From Chitinophagales bacterium (GTDB lineage: Bacteria; Bacteroidota; Bacteroidia; Chitinophagales; Saprospiraceae), in assembly GCA_013298445.1 (NCBI GenBank), contig JAAFHQ010000134.1:1-10462 (forward strand): a stretch of 10,462 bases of DNA, read 5' to 3'. The notes below the pieces were generated by a model. That model was given only the letters and a program-made list of their open reading frames with translations. It did not search any database and had not been told where the DNA came from. Below are positions 1 to 6,116 of the stretch, one piece after another. The translations under genes were made by a program, and so were the position numbers. Position 1 is the stretch's first letter. Every line of letters starts with the position of its first letter.

Positions 1-56
1 ATAACTATTATTGTTTAGCAATGTGAATGTACAACAAGGCCGGGTCTTTGCCCTTA

Positions 57-152
57 CTATTTCTTTTTCACATCCCCCAAAAGTGCCTTCGCGTTTTTAT
101 TCCCCGGGGTTAGCTTCAAGGCCATTTGTCAATTTTCTTCAGCAGCTTTGGT
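57..152 (-). pseudogene. Decayed 3' end of a TPR-like gene
   Basis: Reading the minus strand from about 152 to the TAG at 57-59 gives KAAEEN, then an in-frame TGA at 129-131, then QMALKLTPGNKNAKALL and GDVKKK before the stop. The pattern of an alanine/leucine helix, PGN, NAKALL and a lysine-rich tail is how many Bacteroidota TPR proteins end, so I read this as the tail of a TPR-containing gene with a TGA where the family often has an aromatic residue. Another in-frame stop lies just upstream, at the start of the neighbouring inverted repeat, and no long ORF continues from it. The resemblance is by eye over about 30 codons. It could be chance, or the end of a gene with frameshifts further upstream. 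Confidence 0.35.
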
Positions 153-217
153 AGTCAGCTACCAGCTTTTCGCTCTTTTTGATCTACAATAAGAAGGGTT
201 AGCTGATAGCTGACGAC
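151..217. repeat. Imperfect inverted repeat of AGCTGATAGCTGAC type
   Basis: The left arm GTAGTCAGCTACCAGCT (151-167) and right arm AGCTGATAGCTGACGAC (201-217) are reverse complements at 15 of 17 positions, separated by a T-rich 33-nt spacer. The right arm also contains the internal direct repeat AGCTGATAGCTGA, and a further TAGCTGG follows at 221-227. The element begins 15 bp after the stop codon of the DM13 gene on the minus strand. It could form a 3' hairpin on that transcript, but no T-tract follows. A dispersed intergenic repeat is the other reading. Confidence 0.5.
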
Positions 218-231
218 TCATAGCTGGCCGC

Positions 232-633
232 TCACTTCAACTCCGCCGACCCAAACAACACCGAGAACTGCTCACACCATACCAACACGTACTTCTGACT
301 ATCCTTCGCCGTACTCGGTACCGCCAGGCGCACATTGCCATTGGTGACAGTTTTGGTTATTTCAGTATAATCGTCGTCTTTGAGAGAGGTAGCCAGGTAA
401 AGGCGTACATCCGGACCATTGTCAAATTTGAAGTTTTCGAGCAACAAAAACTTCTTGCCGTCTTTGTCCTTGATCAGTTTGGCAGTGCCGGAGGTAGCGT
501 GGGCACCGTTGATGAACGTACCTGAAGATAAAACGATATCCGTACCATCTGGAGTTACGTCATCATCGCTGCTGGCTTTTTCGCAGGAAAAACTCAGGCT
601 TAGGGCAAGCGCCAGGAATAGAAACTTGTACAT
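232..633 (-). CDS. DM13-domain lipoprotein
   Basis: This 133-aa predicted envelope protein has a hydrophobic signal segment (residues 3-16) followed by Cys17. The residues before it, LSFSC, make a relaxed lipobox typical of Bacteroidota, so lipidation at Cys17 is likely. A polar, Asp/Ser-rich linker (18-32) follows. Residues about 36-132 match the DM13 fold: FINGAHATSGTAKL (40-53), the central LLLENFKFDNGPDVRLYL (63-80), and the diagnostic C-terminal VWCEQFSVLFGSAEL with the conserved Cys120. DM13 domains have been proposed to act in electron transfer or redox chemistry through that cysteine; the role of the bacterial lipoprotein form is not established. The ATG at 631-633 gives a clean signal peptide. 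The gene lies 72 bp downstream of era on the same strand and may be read through from it. Confidence 0.85.
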   Translation of the reverse strand: MYKFLFLALALSLSFSCEKASSDDDVTPDGTDIVLSSGTFINGAHATSGTAKLIKDKDGKKFLLLENFKFDNGPDVRLYLATSLKDDDYTEITKTVTNGNVRLAVPSTAKDSQKYVLVWCEQFSVLFGSAELK

Positions 634-661
634 AGGATTATGTGTTAGTAGTTACAAATAT

Positions 662-694
662 TGGATTGTCCTTTCTATAACGTCTGGCAATCCA
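662..694. other. Small stem-loop in the era/DM13 gap
   Basis: TGGATTG (662-668) and CAATCCA (688-694) are perfect 7-bp arms with a 19-nt loop in the 72-bp gap between era and the DM13 gene. No T-tract follows on the minus strand, so it is a poor intrinsic terminator. It may be chance or an mRNA-processing structure. Confidence 0.25.
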
Positions 695-705
695 GCATAT
701 TTTGG

Positions 706-1602
706 TCATTTATACCCAAACTGTTTCAACAAATAATCATCATTCCGCCAGTTGTCTTTCACTTTGACGAAGAGCTCCAGGAAGACCTTTTTTTCCAAAA
801 AGATTTCCATGTCCTGACGGGCATCTGTGCCCAATTTTTTAATGGACACGCCATTTTTGCCTATCAAAATGGATTTTTGGGTGTCGCGTTCTACAAAGAT
901 GGTCGCAGAAATACGGGCTATTGCTTTGCCCCCAACAGTTTGGTCTTCTTTAAATTCCTCGATGATCACCTGCGTAGCGTAAGGAATCTCCTGGTGGTAC
1001 AACAGCATGATTTTTTCGCGGATGATTTCACTCATAAAGAAACGCTCCGGGCGGTCGGTGAGTTGGTCTTTGGGGTAATATTCCGGCCCTTCTGGCAAGT
1101 TTTCTTTAAGGGTGTTCAGCAGCAAATCGGTATTGGTTTTTTTTAAGGCTGAAATAGAGATCAGCGTAGCCTGGGGCAATTGTTCGATCCAAAACTGCTG
1201 GAGCTGCGCCAATTTTTCCTCATCCACCAAGTCAATTTTGTTCAAGACCACAAACATGGGAATTTCCTGTTGTTTGCGCAATTGTGCAAGCAGATGATCC
1301 TCGGCTGGGTAGGTTTCCAACACATCTGTGACCAGAAGCATGAGGTCGGCATCCTCAAAAGTCGACTGCACAAAGGAATTCATGGCCTGGTGCATCTTGT
1401 AGGCCGGTTTGTCGACAACTCCGGGAGTGTCGGAAAGCACCATTTGGAAATCCTCGCCGCTCAAAATCCCGATGATGCGGTGGCGGGTCGTTTGAGGTTT
1501 GTTGGTGATGATGGACATACGTTCGCCCACCAATGCGTTCATCAAGGTGGATTTGCCCACATTGGGATGGCCGATGATATTGATAAAACCAGAACGGTGC
1601 AT
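706..1602 (-). CDS. era: GTPase Era, ribosome small-subunit assembly
   Basis: This is a complete 298-aa Era, the usual length for the family. All G motifs are present: G1 GHPNVGKS (11-18), switch threonines T38/T39 within KPQTTR, G3 DTPG (58-61), G4 NKID (121-124) and G5 SALK (151-154). The linker DRPERFFMSEIIREKI (183-198) is a signature of Era. The C-terminal KH domain contains IGKNGVSIKKLG (247-258) with its GxxG loop (G248-G251). In characterised bacteria Era binds the 3' end of 16S rRNA through the KH domain and couples GTP hydrolysis to late 30S maturation at the cytoplasmic membrane. The ATG at 1600-1602 gives the standard N-terminus (M-H-R-S-G-F-I-N-I-I-G). It is preceded by 68 bp holding a long hairpin, then an orphan gene on the same strand. 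Nothing suggests loss of function. Confidence 0.98.
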   Translation of the reverse strand: MHRSGFINIIGHPNVGKSTLMNALVGERMSIITNKPQTTRHRIIGILSGEDFQMVLSDTPGVVDKPAYKMHQAMNSFVQSTFEDADLMLLVTDVLETYPAEDHLLAQLRKQQEIPMFVVLNKIDLVDEEKLAQLQQFWIEQLPQATLISISALKKTNTDLLLNTLKENLPEGPEYYPKDQLTDRPERFFMSEIIREKIMLLYHQEIPYATQVIIEEFKEDQTVGGKAIARISATIFVERDTQKSILIGKNGVSIKKLGTDARQDMEIFLEKKVFLELFVKVKDNWRNDDYLLKQFGYK

Positions 1603-1627
1603 ATACTTGCTTCTAATTCGAATAATG

Positions 1628-1674
1628 GTAGTCTGCGTTTACTAAACTTTTGAAGTTTAGTAAACGTAGACTAC
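1628..1674 (-). other. 22-bp hairpin overlapping a stop codon upstream of era
   Basis: The arms 1628-1649 and 1653-1674 are complementary at 21 of 22 positions, with the last pair a G-T that would be a G-U wobble in the plus-strand RNA (an A/C mismatch in the minus-strand RNA). The loop is 3 nt. On the minus strand the stem begins one base before the TAG stop (1671-1673) of the upstream orphan and ends 25 bp before the era start codon. The following sequence CATTATTCG is not a T-tract, so it is not a classic intrinsic terminator. Possible roles are a 3' stabilising structure, an RNase III site uncoupling the two genes, or a small inserted palindrome. Confidence 0.7.
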
Positions 1675-2273
1675 TCTAAAAGATCCCACCCTTGTGGCAG
1701 CTGCTTGATCCGTCCGTTGACCAATTTATCCAGGATGTAATAAATGTCGCCGGGCTTGTAAGGCCGCCAGTTGATGTTGTTGAATTCGGGGCCAAAGTTA
1801 AGGTAATATTGGAGTTTGTTGTCCTTCATTTCTTCATAAACGTGCTGGAGGGAGTTGATGACGACAATCCAACCGTCTTCATCCTTGATGTCTTCGTACC
1901 ATTCTTCGTAGTAATCGTTGTCGCCACTGTGGTAGTTGAGTACGTTTTCGCAGATCAAAATGTAGCGGTAAATGCCTTTTTCGATCATGTAATCCACCAA
2001 TTCCCGTTTGAGGTAGATGCTGTCGTCGTAAAGGCAGTCGTTCCATTCGCCGATCATCTCGATAATGGCATAACCCTCATCGTAGTCCGCATACAAAACT
2101 TTGAGGTACAGGGTCAAGGAGCCAATCGTGTCCCATTGAGGATGAATGTAATAGTTGTAAATTTTATTGGTGTAATAAAACTCGCTATACTCGCGTCCGT
2201 AAAAGGGCGAATTGACGTCTTCAGCAGCCACGTAGTCATCCCGCCAGCGGAAGTATGGTTCGATGTCTTGCAC
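1671..2273 (-). CDS. Tyr/acidic-rich hypothetical protein
   Basis: I do not recognise a named family for this 200-aa protein. It has no signal peptide or membrane segment and is presumably cytoplasmic. It is strikingly rich in tyrosine, tryptophan and Asp/Glu, for example SEFYYTNKIYNYYIHPQW (30-47). It reads as an alternating beta/helix globular protein (LTLYLKVLYADY, YAIIEMIGEWND, YRYILICENVL, GWIVVINSLQHVYEEM). The start taken here is GTG at 2271-2273. No in-frame ATG lies upstream before a TGA, and the only nearby ATG, right after a run of nine A, is out of frame. It lies upstream of era on the same strand, and its stop codon sits inside the hairpin at 1628-1674. Codon use resembles era, so it looks like a resident gene rather than a recent arrival. 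Confidence 0.8.
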   Translation of the reverse strand: MQDIEPYFRWRDDYVAAEDVNSPFYGREYSEFYYTNKIYNYYIHPQWDTIGSLTLYLKVLYADYDEGYAIIEMIGEWNDCLYDDSIYLKRELVDYMIEKGIYRYILICENVLNYHSGDNDYYEEWYEDIKDEDGWIVVINSLQHVYEEMKDNKLQYYLNFGPEFNNINWRPYKPGDIYYILDKLVNGRIKQLPQGWDLLE

Positions 2274-2317
2274 AGTCGCATTTTTTTTTGAAATGTACGA
2301 TCAAAACGATTAAAATG

Positions 2318-2452
2318 GAAAAAAGGTTGAGGGAAGTTGAGGAGGTTGAGGAAGGTTTAGGCTACCGCGGCGATTTTGACAAAGTCCTTGTCTAAGCCGC
2401 TGCGGTAGCCTAAACCTTGCTCAACCTTCTCAACTTCCCTCAACCTTTCTTC
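2318..2452. repeat. Giant hairpin (MITE-like) in a divergent gap
   Basis: The left arm (about 2318-2372) and right arm (about 2398-2452) are reverse complements over roughly 55 bp with only a few mismatches (for example 2321/2449), and the loop contains a further small stem GACAA (2378-2382)/TTGTC (2388-2392). The outer part of each arm is a degenerate purine tandem, AGGTTGAGGGA, AGTTGAGG, AGGTTGAGGA, AGGTTTAGG; the inner part is GC-rich, GGCTACCGC. It occupies most of the 207-bp gap between two divergently transcribed genes, where a terminator would not be expected. No transposase or clear target-site duplication was seen. A non-autonomous mobile palindrome or a family-specific intergenic repeat is the best reading; a structured 5' leader is possible. 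Confidence 0.75.
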
Positions 2453-2480
2453 TTATCTTGGTCTTTCACAATCAAAACCG

Positions 2481-3005
2481 ATGTTAAAAATAGGCATCAC
2501 CGGTCCCGAATCAGCAGGCAAAACCACCTTGGCCAAAGCACTTGCGGCCCATTACAAAACAGCCTATGTGCCTGAATTTTCGCGGCTTTACCTCGAAAAA
2601 CACGGCCCAGGGTACGATGAAGCCGATCTGCTCGAAATAGCCAAGGGCCAATACAGTTGGGAACTCGCCTACGGGCGTGATGCCAAACGTTTGTTGATTT
2701 GTGATACGGACATGCTGGTGATTAAAATTTGGTCAGAGGTGCGTTTTCAGGAATGCCACCCCTGGATTGAGCGGCAATTGCACTTGCATCCGTATGATTT
2801 GTTTTTGTTGTGCAAACCTGATTTGCCCTGGGAACCAGATCCGCTACGCGAAAACCCGGATGATCGGGATGAGTTGTACCAGCGGTATTTGAAGGCACTG
2901 GAGGACATGAATGCCAACTTTTTTGAAATAAGTGGTTTGGAATTCGAACAACGGCTGGCTTTGGCGGTTTCTAGTGTAGATCGGTTTTTAGGATTTGCAG
3001 GTTAA
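2481..3005 (+). CDS. NadR-type P-loop kinase/ATPase
   Basis: This 174-aa cytoplasmic protein corresponds to the stand-alone ribosylnicotinamide-kinase domain seen at the C-terminus of NadR (AAA_28-like). The Walker A loop is GPESAGKTT (8-16). A Walker B-like strand LLICDTD (71-77) carries D75 and D77. The lid region PWEPDPLRENPDDRDELY (116-133), with R123 and R129, matches the conserved W-x-x-D-x-x-R arrangement of NadR kinases. No adenylyltransferase or helix-turn-helix domain is present. In NadR this fold phosphorylates nicotinamide riboside. In Bacteroidota, similar genes are also found next to PnuC/PnuT-type vitamin transporters. The TPP riboswitch and TonB receptor downstream make a role in thiamine or related vitamin capture plausible, but the riboswitch lies after this gene and would not control it. 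Substrate is unproven. The ATG at 2481 places the Walker strand at the N-terminus as usual. Confidence 0.85.
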   Translation: MLKIGITGPESAGKTTLAKALAAHYKTAYVPEFSRLYLEKHGPGYDEADLLEIAKGQYSWELAYGRDAKRLLICDTDMLVIKIWSEVRFQECHPWIERQLHLHPYDLFLLCKPDLPWEPDPLRENPDDRDELYQRYLKALEDMNANFFEISGLEFEQRLALAVSSVDRFLGFAG

Positions 3006-3075
3006 AAGGAAAGTTTTAGCTTTGCGGCCGGTAGCGGGCTTCTGGTTCGCTTCCTACTTACTTCCCACGGTCTTT

Positions 3076-3095
3076 CCCACGAATAAATTCGTGGG
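3076..3095. repeat. REP-like palindrome, copy 1
   Basis: CCCACGAATAAATTCGTGGG forms an 8-9 bp stem with a 2-4 nt loop. It is the first of four copies around the riboswitch, followed by TTGG as in copy 2. A half copy lies six bases upstream of it at 3064-3070. Confidence 0.85.
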
Positions 3096-3114
3096 TTGGG
3101 GCAGTAGGTGGCCT

Positions 3115-3134
3115 CCCACGGATGAATCCGTGGG
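3115..3134. repeat. REP-like palindrome, copy 2 (covarying variant)
   Basis: CCCACGGATGAATCCGTGGG differs from the other copies by A-to-G in the left arm and T-to-C at the paired position in the right arm. The stem is therefore preserved, and the only other change is in the loop. This is compensatory change within a single locus and supports selection or copying as a hairpin. Confidence 0.85.
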
Positions 3135-3207
3135 TTGGCAGATAACCTCGGGCACTGGAAGGCCCTAGTATGGGCGACCCTTGCAGTTGTCCAATACGCA
3201 CACACAT

Positions 3208-3227
3208 GGCAACCACAAAGGGTTGCC
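3208..3227 (+). other. Hairpin just before the TPP aptamer
   Basis: GGCAACC (3208-3214) and GGTTGCC (3221-3227) form a perfect 7-bp stem with a 6-nt loop, ending six bases before P1 of the riboswitch. It may stabilise the 5' end of the leader if transcription starts upstream of it, or it may be a DNA operator-like palindrome near the promoter. Confidence 0.45.
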
Positions 3228-3233
3228 GCTACT

Positions 3234-3311
3234 CTCATTTGGGGTGCCCAACCGAACGGGCTGAGATCATACCCATTGAACCTGCCAGGTAATTCTGGAG
3301 AGGAAAATGAG
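3234..3311 (+). promoter_or_regulatory. TPP riboswitch (THI element) aptamer
   Basis: All conserved parts of the thiamine pyrophosphate aptamer can be read. P1 is CTCATTT (3234-3240) paired with AAATGAG (3305-3311). The P2 strand GGGG (3241-3244) pairs with the ACCC after the pyrimidine-sensor core. P3 is GCCC...GGGC (3246-3261). The nearly invariant GGGCTGAGA lies at 3258-3266. GAACCTG (3277-3283) begins the P4/P5 helix, with CCAG/CTGG closing P5. GAGAGGAAAA closes the pyrophosphate-binding side. The family binds TPP with Mg2+ and normally represses thiamine synthesis or uptake genes. Here it lies about 158 nt upstream of the TonB-dependent receptor, in the same direction, so that receptor is the predicted target. 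Confidence 0.95.
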
Positions 3312-3312
3312 C

Positions 3313-3386
3313 ACCTTCGACAAACTTGCTTAGCGGCAAGCCCCAGGTGCACGAAGGTATTACACCGTCGAACCCCTCGACTGGTG
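3313..3386 (+). promoter_or_regulatory. Probable riboswitch expression platform
   Basis: Several mutually exclusive helices can form directly after the aptamer. ACCTTCG (3313-3319) pairs with CGAAGGT (3352-3358), enclosing a CTTGC/GCAAG hairpin (3325-3340). GCACCT (3311-3316) can instead pair with AGGTGC (3345-3350), and TTCGAC (3316-3321) with GTCGAA (3367-3372). A further hairpin, CACCGTCGA (3363-3371) with TCGACTGGTG (3377-3386, one bulged base), is followed only by ATTT. Position 3311 is shared between P1 and the GCACCT helix, giving a possible direct switch with ligand binding. Whether control is by termination or at translation cannot be told from sequence; there is no long T-tract. Confidence 0.5.
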
Positions 3387-3390
3387 ATTT

Positions 3391-3410
3391 CCCACGAATA
3401 AATTCGTGGG
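3391..3410. repeat. REP-like palindrome, copy 3
   Basis: This copy is identical to copy 1. It lies between the aptamer and the receptor gene, so it is transcribed as part of the leader and would fold as a hairpin in the mRNA. Confidence 0.85.
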
Positions 3411-3432
3411 TTAACCCCCCATAACTAAATCT

Positions 3433-3452
3433 CCCACGAATAAATTCGTGGG
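3433..3452. repeat. REP-like palindrome, copy 4
   Basis: This copy is identical to copies 1 and 3. It ends 17 bases before the first possible start codon of the receptor, close enough to affect ribosome access in the mRNA. Confidence 0.85.
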
Positions 3453-3469
3453 TCGATTGGACAAACATT

Positions 3470-5905
3470 ATGGGCCAACGTTTTTTTATGAAACACAATT
3501 TTTTGATGTTGTCACTGCTCTGTCTGTTGAGCGGAAGTGCCTGGGCGCAAGTGAGTTTGCGCGGAAAAATTACCGATGCTGCTGGTCAGGGTTTGGCCGG
3601 GGCGAATGTTTGGTTGGAAAGCCTCAAAAGGGGCACTACCACTGATCGTTTTGGAGGATTTAGTTTACCCAATCTTTCTGCCGTAACTTATCAACTGGTG
3701 ATCAGTTACGTAGGTTACCAAGATCTGGTCGAAACCCTGGACTTGAGCAGCACCCAAGAAATGACTTTTGTGCTGAGCGAAAAAACCTATTCCATGGACG
3801 CGCTGGTGGTCAAAAGTACCCGCTCTGACCGCAAAACGCCCATGACTTACAGCAATTTGAACGCCGAACAAATTGGCAAAAACAACCAGGGCCAAGATGT
3901 GCCTTTTATCTTGCAATGGACGCCCTCAGCGGTGGTCACTTCTGATGCAGGCACGGGCATTGGTTACACGGGCATCCGCATCCGGGGCACCGACGCTACC
4001 CGCATCAACGTGACCATCAACGGAATCCCGCTCAATGACGCTGAGTCGCAGGGGACCTTTTGGGTCAACATGCCCGATTTTGCCAGTTCCACCAAGGACG
4101 TGCAAATCCAGCGTGGGGTAGGTACCTCTACCAATGGAGCCGCCGCCTTTGGAGCCAGCATCAACCTCAATACCGCCAGGGTAAACCAGGATGCTTACGC
4201 GGAGGTGAATGGTACTGTGGGTTCCTTCAATACCCTGCGCAGCAATGTGCAGTTTGGTACAGGTTTGCTCAAAAGTGGCTTCAGTGTGGATGGGCGTTTG
4301 TCCAAAATCAGTTCTGACGGCTACATCGATCGAGCCAGCTCCGATCTCAGTTCCTATTTTGTATCCGCAGCCTGGACCGGTAAAAAGCAGCTCCTCCGCC
4401 TGAATGTCTTTTCAGGTCACGAAATCACCTACCAAGCCTGGAATGGGGTGCCCGCCAACCTGATTAACGACCCGGCTACCCGCAGCTACAATTCGGCGGG
4501 TACCGAAAAGCCCGGCGAGCCATATGACAATGAGGTAGACAATTACCGCCAAACCCATTACCAGCTCATTTTTAACCGGGGCATCGCTCCGGCCTGGAAC
4601 TTGAACCTGGCCTTACATTACACCCGTGGCCTGGGCTTTTACGAGCAGTACAAGGCCGGGGAATCCTTTGCCGACTACAACCTTCAAGCCCCCAATGACT
4701 CAATAGAAAAGACCGATTTGGTGCGGCAACTCTGGCTCGACAACGATTTCTATGGCGGTGTTTACGCAATAAGTTACAACAAGGGCAAAATTGATTTCAG
4801 CCTCGGTGGTGGCTATAATATTTACGACGGGCGGCATTATGGCAAACTGCCCTGGTTGCAATATTCTGGCGATTATGTACCAGGGGACAAGTTTTACCAA
4901 AGCACCTCTTTGAAAAAAGACTTCAACGTATACGCTAAGCTGAATTACCAGTTGGCACGCAGCTTGTATGCCTACGCTGACCTGCAAGTACGTTCGATCA
5001 ATTATACGCTGGAAGGCAATGACCGCCAAAAACGCGACATCAGCCTGAAGGATCAAATGGCCTTTTTTAATCCCAAATTTGGTTTGAGCTACCTGCCCAA
5101 CAGCCGTAGCACCTGGTATGGCTCCTTTGCCGTGGCCAATCGCGAGCCCAATCGGGACGATTACCTGAGTGCCTTGCCGAATGCACCTCGGCCCGAACGT
5201 TTGTACGACACCGAGTTGGGCTACAAATACGCAGGCAAAAAAGGCGCTCTGGAACTGGCCTTCTTCCACATGTACTACCGCGATCAACTGGCAGTAACCG
5301 GGCAGATCAACGATGTGGGAGCACCCATCAAAATCAACATCCCCAAAAGTTACCGCCTGGGGCTTGAATTGAGTGGTGGTTACCAATTGAATCCAATGCT
5401 GCGCATCCAGGGCAATGCTGCCCTCAGCCGCAACAGGATTGTCAGCTTCACGGAATACCTCGATGATTATGATGCCGACTTCAACTGGTTGGGACAGCAG
5501 CAGTTCGTACGAGAACAGGCGGATCTGGCGCTTTCACCCAATGTTATCGCGGGAGCAGAATTGGCTTTTTCACCTTTTCAGAAAGGGAATTGGGCTGAGA
5601 AACAAAGTTTGACCCTGTCTTTGCTCACACGCTATGTGGGTCAGCAGTTCATCGATAACTCCGGCGATGTAAGCAATACCCTGAAAGCTTATTCATTCAG
5701 CGACTTGCGGGTGGTGTATCAGAACAAGGGGCAGTTGTTGAAGCAACTGGAACTGAGTTTGTGGGTGAATAATTTGTTCAATGGGATGTATTCATCCAAT
5801 GCCTGGTCGTATCGGTACATTTTTGCTGGGCAAGGGGCCGTGGATCAGGGGCTTTATCCGATGGCGGGGAGGAATTTGATGGTGGGGGGGAAGGTGAGGT
5901 TTTAG
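3470..5905 (+). CDS. TonB-dependent outer-membrane receptor, probable thiamine uptake
   Basis: This 811-aa outer-membrane transporter has a signal peptide ending SGSAWA before Gln27. A carboxypeptidase-regulatory-like beta-sandwich spans about 28-104 (LRGKITDAAGQGLAGANVWL and YVGYQDL). A possible TonB box MDALVV lies at 109-114. The plug domain spans about 124-236, with IRIRGTDATRINVTINGIPL (170-189) and the VQIQRGVGTSTNGAAAFGASI stretch (211-231). The rest is the beta-barrel, ending in the terminal aromatic KVRF expected for BAM insertion. Such receptors import scarce ligands using TonB-ExbBD energy. The TPP riboswitch upstream points to thiamine or a precursor, as known for THI-regulated receptors in Bacteroides. 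The start is uncertain. ATG 3470 follows an A-rich ACAAACATT, while ATG 3488 gives a more standard MKHNF signal peptide after a T7 run. Neither has a Shine-Dalgarno site. Confidence 0.93.
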   Translation: MGQRFFMKHNFLMLSLLCLLSGSAWAQVSLRGKITDAAGQGLAGANVWLESLKRGTTTDRFGGFSLPNLSAVTYQLVISYVGYQDLVETLDLSSTQEMTFVLSEKTYSMDALVVKSTRSDRKTPMTYSNLNAEQIGKNNQGQDVPFILQWTPSAVVTSDAGTGIGYTGIRIRGTDATRINVTINGIPLNDAESQGTFWVNMPDFASSTKDVQIQRGVGTSTNGAAAFGASINLNTARVNQDAYAEVNGTVGSFNTLRSNVQFGTGLLKSGFSVDGRLSKISSDGYIDRASSDLSSYFVSAAWTGKKQLLRLNVFSGHEITYQAWNGVPANLINDPATRSYNSAGTEKPGEPYDNEVDNYRQTHYQLIFNRGIAPAWNLNLALHYTRGLGFYEQYKAGESFADYNLQAPNDSIEKTDLVRQLWLDNDFYGGVYAISYNKGKIDFSLGGGYNIYDGRHYGKLPWLQYSGDYVPGDKFYQSTSLKKDFNVYAKLNYQLARSLYAYADLQVRSINYTLEGNDRQKRDISLKDQMAFFNPKFGLSYLPNSRSTWYGSFAVANREPNRDDYLSALPNAPRPERLYDTELGYKYAGKKGALELAFFHMYYRDQLAVTGQINDVGAPIKINIPKSYRLGLELSGGYQLNPMLRIQGNAALSRNRIVSFTEYLDDYDADFNWLGQQQFVREQADLALSPNVIAGAELAFSPFQKGNWAEKQSLTLSLLTRYVGQQFIDNSGDVSNTLKAYSFSDLRVVYQNKGQLLKQLELSLWVNNLFNGMYSSNAWSYRYIFAGQGAVDQGLYPMAGRNLMVGGKVRF

Positions 5906-5919
5906 GGCCTTTCCAAATA

Positions 5920-5960
5920 CAGGTCTGTCAGCAAAGAGTCCATATCTGCTGGCAGACCTG
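5920..5960 (+). terminator. Stem-loop after the TonB receptor gene
   Basis: The 14-bp arms CAGGTCTGTCAGCA (5920-5933) and TGCTGGCAGACCTG (5947-5960) pair throughout, with one U-G wobble, around a 13-nt loop. The stem starts 15 bases after the stop codon of the receptor gene. There is no T-tract, so it may protect the 3' end or be a Rho-assisted terminator rather than an intrinsic one. Confidence 0.45.
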
Positions 5961-6116
5961 TGCCTTCCAATTGAAAAAATAAGGGCAGATAATCGTCTTA
6001 AAGCTAAAATTTAAAAATATATTGCAGAAATAAGTTTAACGCCCAATTGGGTTTTATCATCCTTCCATCCCACATTACTAGAACATCCGTAAAATAGAAT
6101 TAAGTCATAAATATGC

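Larger units (their letters stand above)
3006..3233 (+). other. Intergenic leader region upstream of the TPP aptamer
   Basis: No convincing gene is present. The region holds a truncated half palindrome CCCACGG (3064-3070), two full 20-bp palindromes (3076-3095 and 3115-3134) and a small hairpin next to the aptamer (3208-3227). The promoter of the riboswitch transcript should lie here, probably between 3135 and 3205. I could not identify a convincing Bacteroidota -33/-7 pair (TTTG and TAnnTTTG). Confidence 0.5.

Noticed and set aside
2318..2452. Bidirectional terminator
   Set aside because: The flanking genes diverge from this region, so no transcripts end here, and the stem is far longer than a terminator.
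3002..3352. 116-aa minus-strand reading frame in the intergenic region
   Set aside because: It runs antisense through the TPP aptamer and two palindromes, with a Cys/Arg-rich composition and no recognisable protein features.
3076..3452. CRISPR array from repeated 20-bp units
   Set aside because: Only four copies at irregular spacing (39, 276, 42 bp). The units are self-palindromic, the larger gap contains a riboswitch, and no cas gene is present.
4700..5386. 228-aa minus-strand reading frame inside the TonB receptor gene
   Set aside because: It is the antisense shadow of a well-supported beta-barrel gene and has no independent signal.
6031..6038. TAAGTTTA as a Bacteroidota -7 promoter element for the CHAT gene
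   Set aside because: It matches TAnnTTTG except at the last base, but no convincing -33 TTTG is at the right distance.
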